Source: Pterobdella sp. o SKG-2022
Lineage: Eukaryota > Annelida > Clitellata > Hirudinida > Piscicolidae
Direction of reading: 5' to 3'
NCBI GenBank assembly: GCA_964035795.1
Contig: OZ038322.1
Span: 18,454,674 to 18,518,673, forward strand
Length of the DNA stretch: 64,000 bases
This document shows positions 14,201 through 26,308 of the stretch, in pieces. The notes beneath the pieces are model-generated. The model had not been told where the DNA came from. It made no database searches and saw only the letters and a program-made list of their open reading frames with translations. The stretch's first letter is position 1. The number at the start of each line of letters is the position of its first letter. A program made the position numbers and the translations under genes.

Positions 14201-17200
14201 ATATATTTATATGTGTTTATCCTAATTATTGTATGGTTTTGATGCTATAAATGAAAAATCACGTTTATTCACCATAAGACTTTCATTAAAATAGTTGAAG
14301 ACATTGGCTTGCAGTACAAACTCTTCGCCTCTTATGATAGAATATGGCAAGTCCAAAGAAACAAACAATGGTTTAATTACTCCTAACTGTGAATTTTATC
14401 TGAATTTCATTACTAATAATTTTTCAAAACAATAAACATTCAAAGTTATAGCCTCATTTTGCAACGATGTTTATTTAAATATCTTTTTTTTTTCAAATTA
14501 AAAAATTAGAACTTGACTTTAATAGCTTCTTTAGTAATTCCAAGTCCGTTTTTTTGATTCATAGAGAACCCCGTTGTTACCCATGAAGTTATCGTGTCAG
14601 GAACAGTAAAATTCAATATTCTCTCACCTTTTGAGCTGAGTTTTGCAGCAAGCAATGAAGTATTAGTTATCAAAACAAATAGTTAAAAAAATATAAATTA
14701 TTTCACAAACTTTGTGCAAGTTTCTTGCCAAATGAATGTTTCTGGAAAGTAATTTCTGGTTTTTGAACTTACACCAGATACTTTAGCATTTAATGCAACA
14801 GGTCCTTCTCCTCCTCCTCCTCCTCCTCCTCCTGCAGCGTCAGCCATTGCATATAGACTAAACTGGTACTCTTTTGAATGTATTTTATTACTATGTTTAA
14901 AATTTCTATGCTAGTGGTCTTAAACTTTTCAATTAATTCATGAGACATCTCTATTGAAATCTTCATCTATTCACATAAAATTTTTAAAAATTAGTTAACA
15001 AGCACCTAAATGTCTATGAAAGAATAATTTTTTCAAATAAATAACGAATGATCTTTTAATTTATTTTTGAACTAAAAAACAGTAATAATATTTATTAAAA
15101 TAATTATTATCTGCCGGTTTTCCCCTTCAGAGGGTTGCCACAGCCAACCAGTTTTTTTTTAATCTTCGACATTTTTTTTCACATGCTTTTATCATTGTTT
15201 AATACTAATAATTTTTTTTGGCTTTTTTCTAGCTTTTTTTTGGTATTTTTATTTCTATGATTTTCTTTCTAGAGAAACTTCTACTTTTTTCAAAACGGAC
15301 TCAAACAGTTTTAAATATCTTTTTGACTGTGAAAAATCTAGAGCCAGTTTATTCCATTGAACTTGTTACTTTCAGTAAAACCTTAAACAGTTTTTGCCAC
15401 ATGGTTTTTATTTGTTAGTAACATTTAAAACTAGTATAACGTAGCTAAAATTATGTAAATTCTTTTCTGAACTTTTTTTTAAATTTTTTATTACATTATT
15501 TTTGAAACCTCTTTCTATTTATTGTTTCAAATTGCATACGTCTTTCTACTGAATTGTCACAATAGCCATCGCTTTGGATAAGTTTAAGTGAAATTTATAT
15601 AGCGCCCTTTGAGCATCGTTTAGAGGCGCTCTAGTATGAACTGCTTTGAAGAAATTTCTTAAGGTTTCTAGTGAAAATAGTATAAAAAAAAATTTTAGTC
15701 TAGAAGATAAAGAACTTTAGAGAGATGGTCTAGAAAAAAAAATAAAAAAAGTAATAACAAAGAGCGGATAGCCGGTAAAGAAACGTAAACCAGCACGTTT
15801 GAAAGGTAGTATGAGATTTGAAAATAGGTAAATGAAATGAAAAGATTATGTGCATAAAAGTAAAAATTTTTTATGAGAAACATTAACAAAAAGTTGTTCA
15901 GTAAAGATTACAAAGAGATAAATGGATATGGGAGTATTTTGGAGTATGGAAAACCAGGCAAGCAGCAGAGTTGAAATCTTTAGTGAGAAGTTAAAGAATT
16001 GCTTTGGGAAAAGTATAGTAAGAAAATTGTAGTAATTGAAAAAAGAAAAAACAAGAGAGCATACAAAAATCTAGATAAGAAGAAATCTGTCTGATGCGAA
16101 GTAAGTGGTAAAAACGAAAAGCAGCAACAAAAATTTTGAGTTTGAAAAAAAAAAGAGTAGGTAAGAAAACTTAAACTGCGAATATTGAGGTTACATGTGA
16201 AAAAAAGAAAATAAAAAAAATTTGGTTTTAGAAAAATATATGCAATTGAATTTTGAAGGATTGAGTTCAAAATAATGGGTCAATCCAAGAATAAAATAGA
16301 ATCGAAACAGAGTATTATTATTCGACAAGAGAGAAAAAAGAAAAAAAAAGATAAATATAATTAAAAAATTATAAAAAAACAAAAAAATGAGCTTAAAAGA
16401 AAGGTTTTCAAAAAAGGCTATGAGAAACAGAGGAAGGGAAAAAAAGATTGATTAATAGTAACGGTAGAAGGATGATAAGAAGTGAGCCAGAAAAAAAGGA
16501 GTTAGATAGAATAAAAAAATCAAGTAAAAATGTGTGGTCTGCAGTGTAAAATCAGCAAAAAAAACAAAAAAATGAAAACTAACTAGAGTAAGAGGCTAGA
16601 AGAAAATCATTAAACATTTTTGAAAAGCAGGTTTCAACACAGCGGCATGCTTGAAAACAAGGTTTAAGAGAAAGAAGAAAATTGTTGGAAAGAAGAAAAA
16701 CAGAAAATTGGAAGTAGAAAGCTTTTTTGGAAAATTAAGAAAAAAAAGGTTAAAAATAGGACGGTATTCATAGGTTATTTCCTTGCCATAATACTTTTTT
16801 GAATCTAGAAACCTTGTCTTAGTACTTGATCCGAAGCCTTTTCTCAATCAACAAAATCTCAACGCAACTCTTTTTGACTTTTCTATACTTTCTAGTAGAA
16901 CCCTCAAATCGAATGTTAATTTTGACTATTATAAAACATTTGGTTAAAAATTCAACTAGTTCAAGCTAACAATTAGATCATTTTTGAGAAATTTATAAAT
17001 AGTTACCTATTTGTTTGACAAACAGATCAGTAATGTATTGTAATCCTGTTTTCTGTTCATTATTATTTTTTAAGATTTAATTAAACGCCGCGGCTTTATA
17101 TATTTTTCAATTAAAAGATTTTTAAAAATTATTATTCACTTCTATTATATCTCGGGTGTTTGATCCTCCTAGACAAATTGGCCAAAAACCGCAACCGAAA

Positions 17201-20200
17201 CATCTAACATTCAACGGAGAAGGGTAAGATGGGTAGAAGTATTGATCGTTGTATGTCATTAACTCATTTGCTACCTGAAATAGTTTTAATTTTTGTAGTA
17301 TTTTCAAGATTTGAATAAATTATGAATTAAAAACAGTACTATATTTTGTGTAATATCATTGCCCTCGTCAAGCAACAAAACTGATTGGTCAACTGCTAAT
17401 AATGCCACAAATGAGTATTCGCCACTTTTAATTTCAAGATTCACTTCTTCTCCCGGTTCAGTTTGGTTTTTATCAAAAGAAAGTTCTAACTGTAAGATTC
17501 AATATTTTGAATTAAATTATTATGTGTATAGATGTAAAAAATAATCCCTAGTATTTACTTTGTTGGACATGTAATCTATGACATCAAGGGCTAAACTATC
17601 GGCCACTAATTCATTCCCTGCAGTAACAAAAGTTACTAAGAATCGAGCTTCGGGGGCCCATACAGTAGCAAGTTCTTGAGTCACGTCAATATTTATGTAA
17701 TGAGTAGTGTTTTCTGCTTCTTCAAAATTTATGCTGTATACCATATTTCTTTTGGCTACAATCTTTTTTCGGAAGGTTTTAAAGATTCCATTCATTTATT
17801 TTGAATAAAATTGAGTGAAATGCAAAAAAATATTAATTAGTCTTTAAATACATGTAGTTGGAATCTTCTAGATGGATGCACAGTTTTTATTTCGAAGTTT
17901 AGTTGAATTCCAGGCTATAAAAAAATAAACTTTCATCTTTAACGCATTAATAAAATGTTTTAAAGAATACCTTCACTATTTTATCTTCATTCAACAAATT
18001 TATTTGTATGGAATCCTCATCTCTTGTTGCAAACTTGTCGAGGTACTTGTGAATAACTATAGTGTCGTTAGATACATCTTCAAAAAAGGAGGCCTGCATA
18101 TTTTTCAAATTTTCATTTTCAATAAAATATGAAAAAAGATTACTATATCATATAAAATTGTCTTTTCAAGACATATCATTTTTTGTAAGAGTTCATATTT
18201 CCCATAAGTTTTATTGATCTCTTTTAATATTGTATTATCAAATTTAATTTTCTATTTTTTTGGACTACATTTTTATTAGTTTAAACTTCATATTTTTTTG
18301 ATATTCTTTTTTACAGGTCTGTATGTACTATCTTTACTACACAACAGTTTTATTGCCAAATGCTTATTTTTTCATTTCATTTGATTTTGTGGCTACCTTC
18401 AGCTTTTGCTTGAAGGCTTTGCATAAACAGAGTATTTTTGATCAAATAACATCCAATTTTACATATTATTTCTTTCTTTTTTGGCAAAACGCTTACAATT
18501 ATCTTGGAAAAGTGGCTTTATCTGACACTTTGTTTTTTGTTTATACTTGGAATCTATTTAAGCTGTGAGTTTTCCTTATCTGAAAAGATTAGTTTTCAAT
18601 TTTTTATTAAAAACTCAATATTTTTAAAATTCAGTTTGTTAAGTTGTTATTGGTTTTTGATCTTTCTTTCAAATACTTTTGGATAATGATGGACAAATTT
18701 TTACATCAGATACTTAGATCTCTGTTGAGCTTCACTAGAAAATAAATGTTTATCATATTAGTTTATATCACATATTCACTCTGTCACATCCCAAAATTTC
18801 ATTGACAAAAATTTTTATAATTCTGCAAGAAACCTTGCTACTAAAAGATAAAGTTCAGAAGCGTTGAGTGCTATATTGAAAGCTGGAAAGTCTAGGTTCA
18901 GCTCAACTATTTCAAAAGATTTTCGATTAAACTCACAAAAATAATTACCCTGAAAAAAATTGCACTTTTGCATAAGCTGGATCTAGAGCGAGGTTTATGT
19001 GAATTTTTTTTTCTTTTCTCACGTTGCGTACTAAATTGATTCCAATTTTGTACTGTTCACCCTGACCCGTATTTGAACCAGATACGTTTGAATTTCATAT
19101 GATATCCTTCACCTCTACTCTAGCCCGGGTCTATGCATCTTTTCATCTTTTATTTACACTGTTCATACAAGCCACTAATCAAACAAAAATATGTTGTGAT
19201 TGATTGTTTCGGGAAAAAAGTTTTGAAGTACAATCGAAAAGTTATTTAAAGTGATAAAAAAGTAAGTTTTCAAAAAATTAACTAATTCAATGTAAAAGTT
19301 TTGAGTTAAAATTTATAAAAGGGAGGTTTTAAAAAATCACTTAAATGTAAAAAAGTAATGGGAAAAGTCAATTAACACTGTTCAACTTAAAGTTTAGGGA
19401 AAGTCATGAACTAAATTATTAATAATTTAGAATAATTTTAACTATCTTCAAAATTAAATTTTTTTAAGAAAGCTGTTTAAAATTTCCTTAGAAAGACTTG
19501 CCTAACATTCACGCACTTTAGGTTGAAATTAGCATTTTTATTGGTTTTTTAAATAAACTTGATAGCTACACGATGAATACATAAGGTGATAAAGGTATTT
19601 CATTTATATAAGTAGTTAATATTTTACAACCTCTAAATTTATAGACGTGACATCACTTCCTGTTCCAAATTTCAAAATAGCTATTCCTTCTTGACTCACA
19701 TTCAATTTGACATTTATTTTATATGGAGGTTTTTTATAGCTTTCATAACTGAAAGTAATTTTCACTTCAATTTCTTTAGATTGAGAATCTTTCAAGTCTG
19801 GAGGAGTTCCATCGTTCTTCAATAATCTTAGCTAATGAAAAAAATTAGTATATTATTCACTCAATCAACTCTTTCAATTAAGTATTTATTGAAGAAATTT
19901 GAAAAAATAATAGTGTACGTATGCTTGGTAGTTTAAGCCAGGTTTGAAGTTTGATGGACTGGAAGGAAGAAACTCGAGATTATGAACGTGATCTCTAAAT
20001 GGAACTGTGTTTTCTCCCTTCAGAGTTATTCCTGTCAATGTTTCTGTGACATCAGCTTCTATATAAAGAGTTTGCCAACGTAAATAATCAATGGTTTCAT
20101 AAGGTGGTAATAGAGTTAATAACTCTTCAAGGGTCAATACGAGGTCCGCCTTCCCATTTGACAACTGCAAGAATAAATAATAATTAAATTATATGTTGAA

Positions 20201-23200
20201 AAAAGGTATTCCATATCTATTCCAGTATTCAAAAATTCAATAGTGAAATTATTTTCTAACTAGAAGAGTTTTTTTGATGACCGGTTGCGTTGCTACAGAC
20301 CACCAAGTATGCAATTTCACTTTAACGTTAGCTAACCCGTCAACTGGTTTTCCATATGTGTATCTTAAAAAATAATCGTTTTTATAGAAACCGTCTCAAA
20401 CAGTATAACGTATCTATAAGTTAAAATGTCACTTATAAGTCAGTGTTTTCCTTTATTTGATTTTCAGATTCCAGCCCTAAGTTTATTTTTTCAAAACTAC
20501 TTCATAGATCAAAAGTTTGATCTCTGCACAGCTGATATAAAGACTCAATGAAAATTATTTGAAAAGCTTTGATGTTGAAATAATCACGTAAAAGAATATT
20601 TTTAAAATGTTCCCTCGGCGTTTATGATTCGAAAGATTTCAATTATTATGAAAAATCTATTAATGCCACAAGAGCTGATAACTTGTAACGCAAAGCTCCA
20701 AGTCCTCAACCAAACAGACTCCCCACTCATTGGTGTCCAATTCGGGGGATTATTTTGATTGCCTAAATTGAAATTAGCCATCTAAAAACTTAACACAAAA
20801 CTTTTTTCTCTCATTCTTGTTGTTTTCATGCTAAAATTTGAATAAGTATTGAAGACCAAACAACGCTTCATTTTAGATTTTTGAGCAAATGATGTTATCA
20901 AAAAAATTTTTAAAATTAAAAGTGGGTATAATCGATATCTAAATTTCAGAACTTTCAATCTTGTAAATGCACATTAAGTAGAATTAAAGATCTCAAGACC
21001 AAAACAACTCTGGCTTTAAGAAAAATACGATTGGGTAAAAAATACTTCGAAATAACCTGGCTAGAATAGTGGCTCGAAGATCTTCTTGAAGAGACGGGTT
21101 TTTAATGTTGAGGAGGAAGAAAGGTGGCAGTTTAACGGTGACTTCAAACCTGGGTAAAACTGGAGATTTTGATGAAAATTCAATTTCAGGCCATATTATG
21201 AAATGTTTCAATCAAAAAAAGTTTCATAATGAATTTTAGAAGCAGAAATCTTTTTAAATAATCATTTCTCTCTGAATCTATGGTTTACAATTAAAATAGT
21301 TATCTTTTTCATTATCTCAAGCTTATAGATGTTTTCAAATCATGAATATTCAACTATATTTATTTTGATCAAAATTTCATGACAACAAAAATTTTTGTTA
21401 TGAAAGCTGTAAAAACTCAAGTTGTAAATGTATGAATTTCACTCATATAATGAATGCATAAAACAATTTATAATCTTTCAGAAACATCGTATGTGTTTTT
21501 TTATTGTATTTTGCAACAAAAAACATCAAATAAGAAAAGTTTTTGATACATTTATTGAGAAACAAAAGCTATAATTTTCGATAAGTTTAGTCTTATCATA
21601 GAACGTTTTATGATAAGGCTAAACTTATCGAAAATTATAGCTTTTGTTTCTCAATAAATGTATCAAAAACTTTTCTTATTTGATGTTTTTTGTTGCAAAA
21701 CAAGGTACAATGTATTTTATTGAGTTGTATCATACCATACTCAGCTACAGTAAACGTTTGCTTCACTTCAGAAAACTGAAATAGAATCTTGATTATATCA
21801 TGTTCACTTTGAAATGATTAAACTAATATTATAAAAGTTTCGCTTTATTTGAATTAAAAAAAAATTAAGTAGAATAAAAGAAAAGGATCAATGTTTCAAA
21901 GTTACTCTGCTCTTAGCTGTAATAGTCCACATTCCCTGCAAAGCTGGGTCGGACAGTTGGAGGTGATCCGTTATGACTCCTTCATTAATATGATAAACTT
22001 TGTTGTTTTAAAATATTTAGTTGTTTTCAATTAATTGTAAGCTCATAGCATTTCTGGAAAATATTTATCAAATTATATTATCCATGGAAATTTTAGTCTT
22101 GCGGAATGGTAAACTAATGAAATTTTACCATATAAAGTGCTCTGATTCGTCAACTGCATGATTAGGTTTTCGGCTGAGTCCTTAAAAGCAATAAAAGCAA
22201 CTATTAGAAAAAAATTGATTGAAATTTAATGGTACAGATGTTCATAATCGATTTAGGATTGATGATTGTTTTTTTAGTACATCTACTTGTTTTGATAAAG
22301 TTACTCACACAAACTCATAAAATGGATTTTTCAATAAAATTTATGTCTTAATTTTCACATCAACACATCGTTTAATAGGGAACAATGTTTTCATACCTTG
22401 ATAGTAATATCAAAAGTTTCACTACAAGCCATAAGATTTTGATCAAAAGATATAACACGGAAATTAACTGGAAACAAAACGAAGTTTTTGTTTAGTGGTT
22501 TGTATAATCAATTATCAAATATTATTTTAAATCTGCATTTCGTAAATTAAGTTGAAGTTTTAAACTTAACTATCAAGAATCAATACATTTTCCAAAAAAA
22601 ATGGAGAAAATACTTCATAAATAGTTTTGAAATAATTCATGATATAAATTGAAATCATTGATGAATATGAAAACTGGAAAATTAATTTACGTCAAACTTT
22701 TTTGCATCTAATTGAAACCAACCTTTTTGTCCTTGTTTGTAGATACCTTTGTCGGTTTGAATATAAACTGATTGGACTTTTCTATTAACACTAACCGACG
22801 TAGAAACATTTATGGTTACTATCTCTTCAGATTTTGCATAAAACTCAATTTTATCACCACTTATCTCATCGGGAATCTGAAGTAAATTGAAAAAAATGTA
22901 AATTTTTGTTTGAGTTTTTTTTCCAATAGGTTTTCTCTGAGAAAAATTAAAAAACCGAAACTCACGTCTAATGTCAAATAGTCCGAAGAATCTGGAAAAA
23001 AATATTGAAAATAACTTCATTTCAAAAATATTATTTTTTTTTTTTTTTGCTAACGTTTTATGATAAGGCTAAACTTATCGAAAATTATAGCTTCCGATTC
23101 TCAATAAATGTATTAAAAATTCCTCTTATTTGATGTTTTTCGTTACAAAATTCTGATTTCAAAATTTTCAAATCTGCTTAGTTGTAAAAGCTTCAAAACT

Positions 23201-23539
23201 AACCGGAAATTAGTTGGAAGGTTTTTTCTACTAGAATCTGTCCATTTAAACTTCTCATCCCAATGTTGCAGTTATAACTTGCTTTGCTTTCTGCAAAGGT
23301 GCTGAAACTAAATCCAAAAGAGTTGCCGGGTCTGGCAATCTCCGGCAGAAGAATTTCATAGTAACTGTTTATTAAGCGTAAATGGTGCTTAAAAAGTTCA
23401 TGAGATAAAATTGAATGCTAAAATTTTGGAAAATTTTCAAGTTAAAAAAAACTAATGTAAATTTTATTAAAAAGTTTTCTCACTTTGAATGGCCTAAGGC
23501 AATGAAGCCAAAAAAACATAATAGTGTGAGTTTAAACAT
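8222..23539 (-). CDS. Thioester-containing protein (alpha-2-macroglobulin/CD109 superfamily), intact copy B, 34 exons
   Basis: A secreted complement-like or protease-trapping protein. Exons (minus): 23484-23539, 23204-23364, 22966-22991, 22723-22876, 22397-22467, 22129-22180, 21906-21997, 21736-21775, 21057-21159, 20261-20363, 19919-20164, 19631-19831, 17971-18093, 17852-17914, 17559-17762, 17340-17489, 17140-17274, 14711-14862, 14518-14635, 14273-14386, 14017-14109, 13685-13813, 13394-13538, 13107-13283, 12617-12698, 12358-12517, 10181-10255, 9818-9998, 9501-9706, 9165-9329, 8922-9091, 8611-8779, 8406-8508, 8222-8319. They join in phase to 4317 nt, 1438 aa, a normal size for the family. Visible parts: signal peptide ([16 protein letters not shown]), macroglobulin domains with [13 protein letters not shown], a bait/linker region with eight glycines (about residues 671-678), [20 protein letters not shown], the thioester PYGCGEQN (Cys about 931) and a C-terminal receptor-binding domain ending [11 protein letters not shown]. 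No C-terminal GPI or membrane segment. The donor at 8611 (GTCACC) is the least certain junction. Role in immunity is inferred from the family. Confidence 0.9.
11686..11765. mobile_element. Short snap-back MITE remnant
   Basis: A near-perfect palindrome of about 41 nt (two copies of the CAACGGTCTTCAATGT-type terminus facing each other), followed by a flank that matches, in inverted orientation, the flank and left end of the element at 12785-13023. It is a truncated member of that family inside a TEP intron. Confidence 0.6.
12785..13023. mobile_element. Snap-back MITE with long inverted repeats
   Basis: About 239 nt in two arms of roughly 105 nt that are reverse complements, starting ATCAACAGTTTTCAACGTC and ending with its inverse. 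Both arms contain the core ATAATTTTCGATAAGTTTAG or its complement. No coding capacity. It sits in the intron just downstream of the thioester exon (13107-13283). Confidence 0.8.
15640..16790. other. Purine-rich (A+G on plus strand) intronic tract in intact TEP
   Basis: Over 1.1 kb of the 2.3-kb intron 14863-17139 is strongly A/G-biased on the plus strand and almost free of C for long runs. Phe/Leu-rich minus-strand ORFs here are a by-product of this bias. No domain or terminal repeat identified. The intron falls in the bait-region part of the gene. Confidence 0.45.
21509..21700. mobile_element. Near-perfect palindromic MITE
   Basis: 192 nt with two arms of about 94 nt, almost identical reverse complements, beginning TTTTGCAACAAAAAACATC and centred near 21605. 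The arms include the same ATAATTTTCGATAAGTTTAG core as the element at 12785-13023, but the outer ends differ. Very high arm identity suggests recent insertion or arm homogenisation. It lies in an intron of the intact TEP gene. Confidence 0.85.
23041..23150. mobile_element. Solo arm of the palindromic MITE
   Basis: From GCTAACGTTTTATGATAAGG to the end TTCGTTACAAAA this matches the right arm of the 21509-21700 element with several differences. The partner arm is missing. It lies in the intron between the second and third exons of the intact TEP gene. Confidence 0.7.
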
Positions 23540-24143
23540 ATCCTCTGAAAAAGGTTTACCTTAAAGGATTGAGAGTCTCATAATTAATCCCGTTATCATA
23601 TATTAAAACTTCAAGTATTCTCACTATTAGTTATTCAAATTAAATTTATTCAAATAGAATGTTTCTACAACTTGATTTTAAGCTAGATTCAGTAAAATAT
23701 AGATCGAACAAAATCTAAGAAACAAATCATATGAACTCACAACAAATGTGCCATAGTTTCACGATTCTTACATCACTTGCTTTGGTATTTATGGCATTTT
23801 TTCACATATCATCACCAAGTTTAATAGCATTTAAAAATTTGTTCAACATTATAAATCAATACCAAAAGATTTCAGTTTTTATTTTAATTTAGTTCAAGTT
23901 TTTTTGCAGTTTATTTTTCAATGTGTAAGGAGTTCCTAGACTCACTGTATGTCTGCTGTAGCATTTCTTTTTAACAAAAATTTATAATTTTTGAATAAAT
24001 TAGTCTCTTAAATGGAATAAACATTCATCATTATTCCTATTGATTTTACATAATCATAATCGTATTCTTTATTTTTTGATGAGCTCATGATAATATTTCA
24101 TATTTTATATGATAATAGTATTATACTTTTACCTTTATTGAAA

Positions 24144-24276
24144 CATGTAATGTAATGTAAAGCAATCTTGGTGAAGCGCTTTTTTTTATATTTCAAAGCG
24201 CTTGTTACAAATTTAATGTGCGAAAACACACTGTGGAACAAGTGCTATTTGTCGACCCACGCGGGATCAATACCTG
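24144..24276 (-). mobile_element. tRNA-derived SINE, 5'-truncated
   Basis: On the minus strand there is a B-box-like GGTATTGATCCC, then a body with paired AAGCGCTTTGAA and AAAGCGCTTCACC segments and a tail TTTACATTACATTACATG. Body and tail match the SINE at 27293-27428 in the G-alpha-o gene. The A-box half is missing. It lies between the intact TEP gene and the TEP copy C remnant. Confidence 0.6.
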
Positions 24277-24654
24277 TAACTTTAAATATTTAGACTCGTC
24301 TCTTCCATCACAGTTTTTGTTTGCTGTGCTTCAATTTTTACTCATCTTTTATTGTCTATTCAAATCAATTACGATTTTTTGTGTTCAAATTTTGTTCACC
24401 ATGTACCTTCTTCTATCTCTTAATTTTCAAGTTGCACAAATCTTACCTAAGTCTAATATTTTTTTTTGACTCCATTTTCTCCAAAATAACAACAAAATAT
24501 AGAAGCATTAGATATAAAAAACTATCAGTAAAATTCAGTAAAAACAACAGCTTTTTAATAAACATTCACACTGACCCGAAAGTGAACTGAATATTAAATT
24601 TAAAGATTGGAAACCAAAGCTGAATAAGCATTGAAATTTATATTGCCTTGCAGT

Positions 24655-25232
24655 TTATATTGCATTAGTCATAAGTAGAATAAAGTGTGCAGACTCACTG
24701 CAACACTGGAGACAAGCTCCTTGCCAGGTGAGTTGGGTGACTGCTGAGTAGTACGAAGAAGCCACATCCTCTGCGAGGTGATATTTTTGATTGTTTGTCT
24801 TTTAATATTTTAAAAAACGTGAAAATTAACTAAATCTAGGATTAACTTTATAGATTATCACCAGTATCATAGTAACGGTAGACTTTGACGAGAGCAGGCT
24901 TGACATGAGTAACTGGTATGACTTTCTTCATTACAGCGTTGAATGCCGTATTTTTTCATTCAACTGATCATTCTCTATGAAACTATAAAAAATTATCGCA
25001 GTCTAAATAAGGAAGTTATTAATATTTATAAAAAAACAGTTAATTTTACGACAGTCTGGTGATTAATTTAACCACCTCATCTAAGTAGATGACCAATTTT
25101 TTGAATGCTTCTTCTATTTTTTTGAAAGTTTTTCCAATTTGAGTTTCTATTCCATCTTTATTCACAACTTCATATCCAGTCAAAATATTCACTTCAACTA
25201 CTACCATACCGGTTTCCTTGCTACTATTCCAA
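24655..25232 (-). pseudogene. TEP copy C remnant: last three exons only
   Basis: Three exon relics (25064-25232, 24862-24963, 24655-24770) are very close in sequence to the last three exons and adjoining introns of the intact copy (8222-8840), including intron sequence just above 25233. Damage: the middle exon is 1 nt shorter than its counterpart (102 against 103), causing a frameshift; the GTC at the proposed donor of the first exon is ATC; the normal stop is lost so the frame would run on to a TAA at 24655-24657; and a Pro in the terminal ACPQCC motif is Leu. No further upstream TEP exons were found. It is either the remnant of an upstream array member or a partial duplication of the intact copy's 3' end. 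Confidence 0.8.
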
Positions 25233-26308
25233 CTTTAAAATTGAAGTAATGGTGATTAATCTAGTAAAATGAACTAAGTGTATAATTGAAAACTGAAAAA
25301 ATCAAAGTAAAATTTTTGCTCATTTATTCAAGTATTTTTAGATAATAAAATTTAAATCATTAAGATAAAATTAAACACAGTGGCTTGCCAGGTTATCGAT
25401 TTGCTGTGAAAATGAAATTTAATCCGTTTAAAAATAAATGCTTTATTTTTCATACTTTCAAAAAAAATTATCTTTATTCGATAAAATGGTTTTCATTGAA
25501 ATTTTTGATAGTTACCTAATGGCGACTTTTTATTTCAATAGCAACACTGTTAAAAGATACTTTTATTAAATTCCGAAAGCACGACCTTTTTAATGAAAAC
25601 GCTGACGAAAATATGTAATTTGTAAGATTTTTCAAATGCGTCAAAAATTATCACACATAAAAAAAAGTTGATGGTTTTAAATAAATTTGTCTGCAAATAA
25701 AAAATGCTTGAAAAATATGATGTAAAAATATACTTGAAACGAATTATAATAAAAAACATTTGAGATAGTGAAATTTAGTGAGAAAAAATAAACTTTTATC
25801 CAGTATAAAAATTTTCAGTATTTCACACATAAGTTCGTAAGAAAATAGTTCATTTGATATTGAAATGCTATGTAAAAATTATACTAAATGTGTATGCACT
25901 ATTATCGTAAAATAATGAATTTTTACTTTGTATAAATCTTTGTTACAGCAGGAAAAATATATTTATAAAATAAATAATGCGATTTTTAATATAAATTAAA
26001 AAAAAACTGTCGATAGTAAAACATTCAAACTGAAAAGATGATAATGAAATTACACATCAAAAATGATAGAATAAAAGATTTTCTAAAAAATTTCAGATTT
26101 GGTTAGAAAAACCTTTGAAAAAGCTTGAATTTCATAAAATTGACTTTTAAATAATTTCATAAAAATTATTTTCACATTTTCATAACAAAAAAATACAAAA
26201 ATATTTCGACTCGTACAAACTTGTAGTGACCAGAGAGCAAATAAAATTTTATGAGTTAATCACATTATAAAATGTTGCACTTAAAACACGTTGTTTAGCG
26301 TCAAAAAT
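25233..26308. other. Intergenic spacer between TEP remnant and G-alpha-o
   Basis: AT-rich sequence without recognisable exon, repeat or RNA gene. Part of it will be the 3' UTR of the G-alpha-o gene, whose stop codon is at 26309-26311. Confidence 0.5.

Noticed and set aside
15695..16847. Several Phe/Leu-rich minus-strand ORFs suggesting membrane proteins
   Set aside because: Direct result of the purine-rich plus strand; overlapping frames all look hydrophobic and none has motifs.
24218..24590. Two overlapping plus-strand ORFs
   Set aside because: Overlap a SINE and AT-rich intergenic DNA; no homology recognised.
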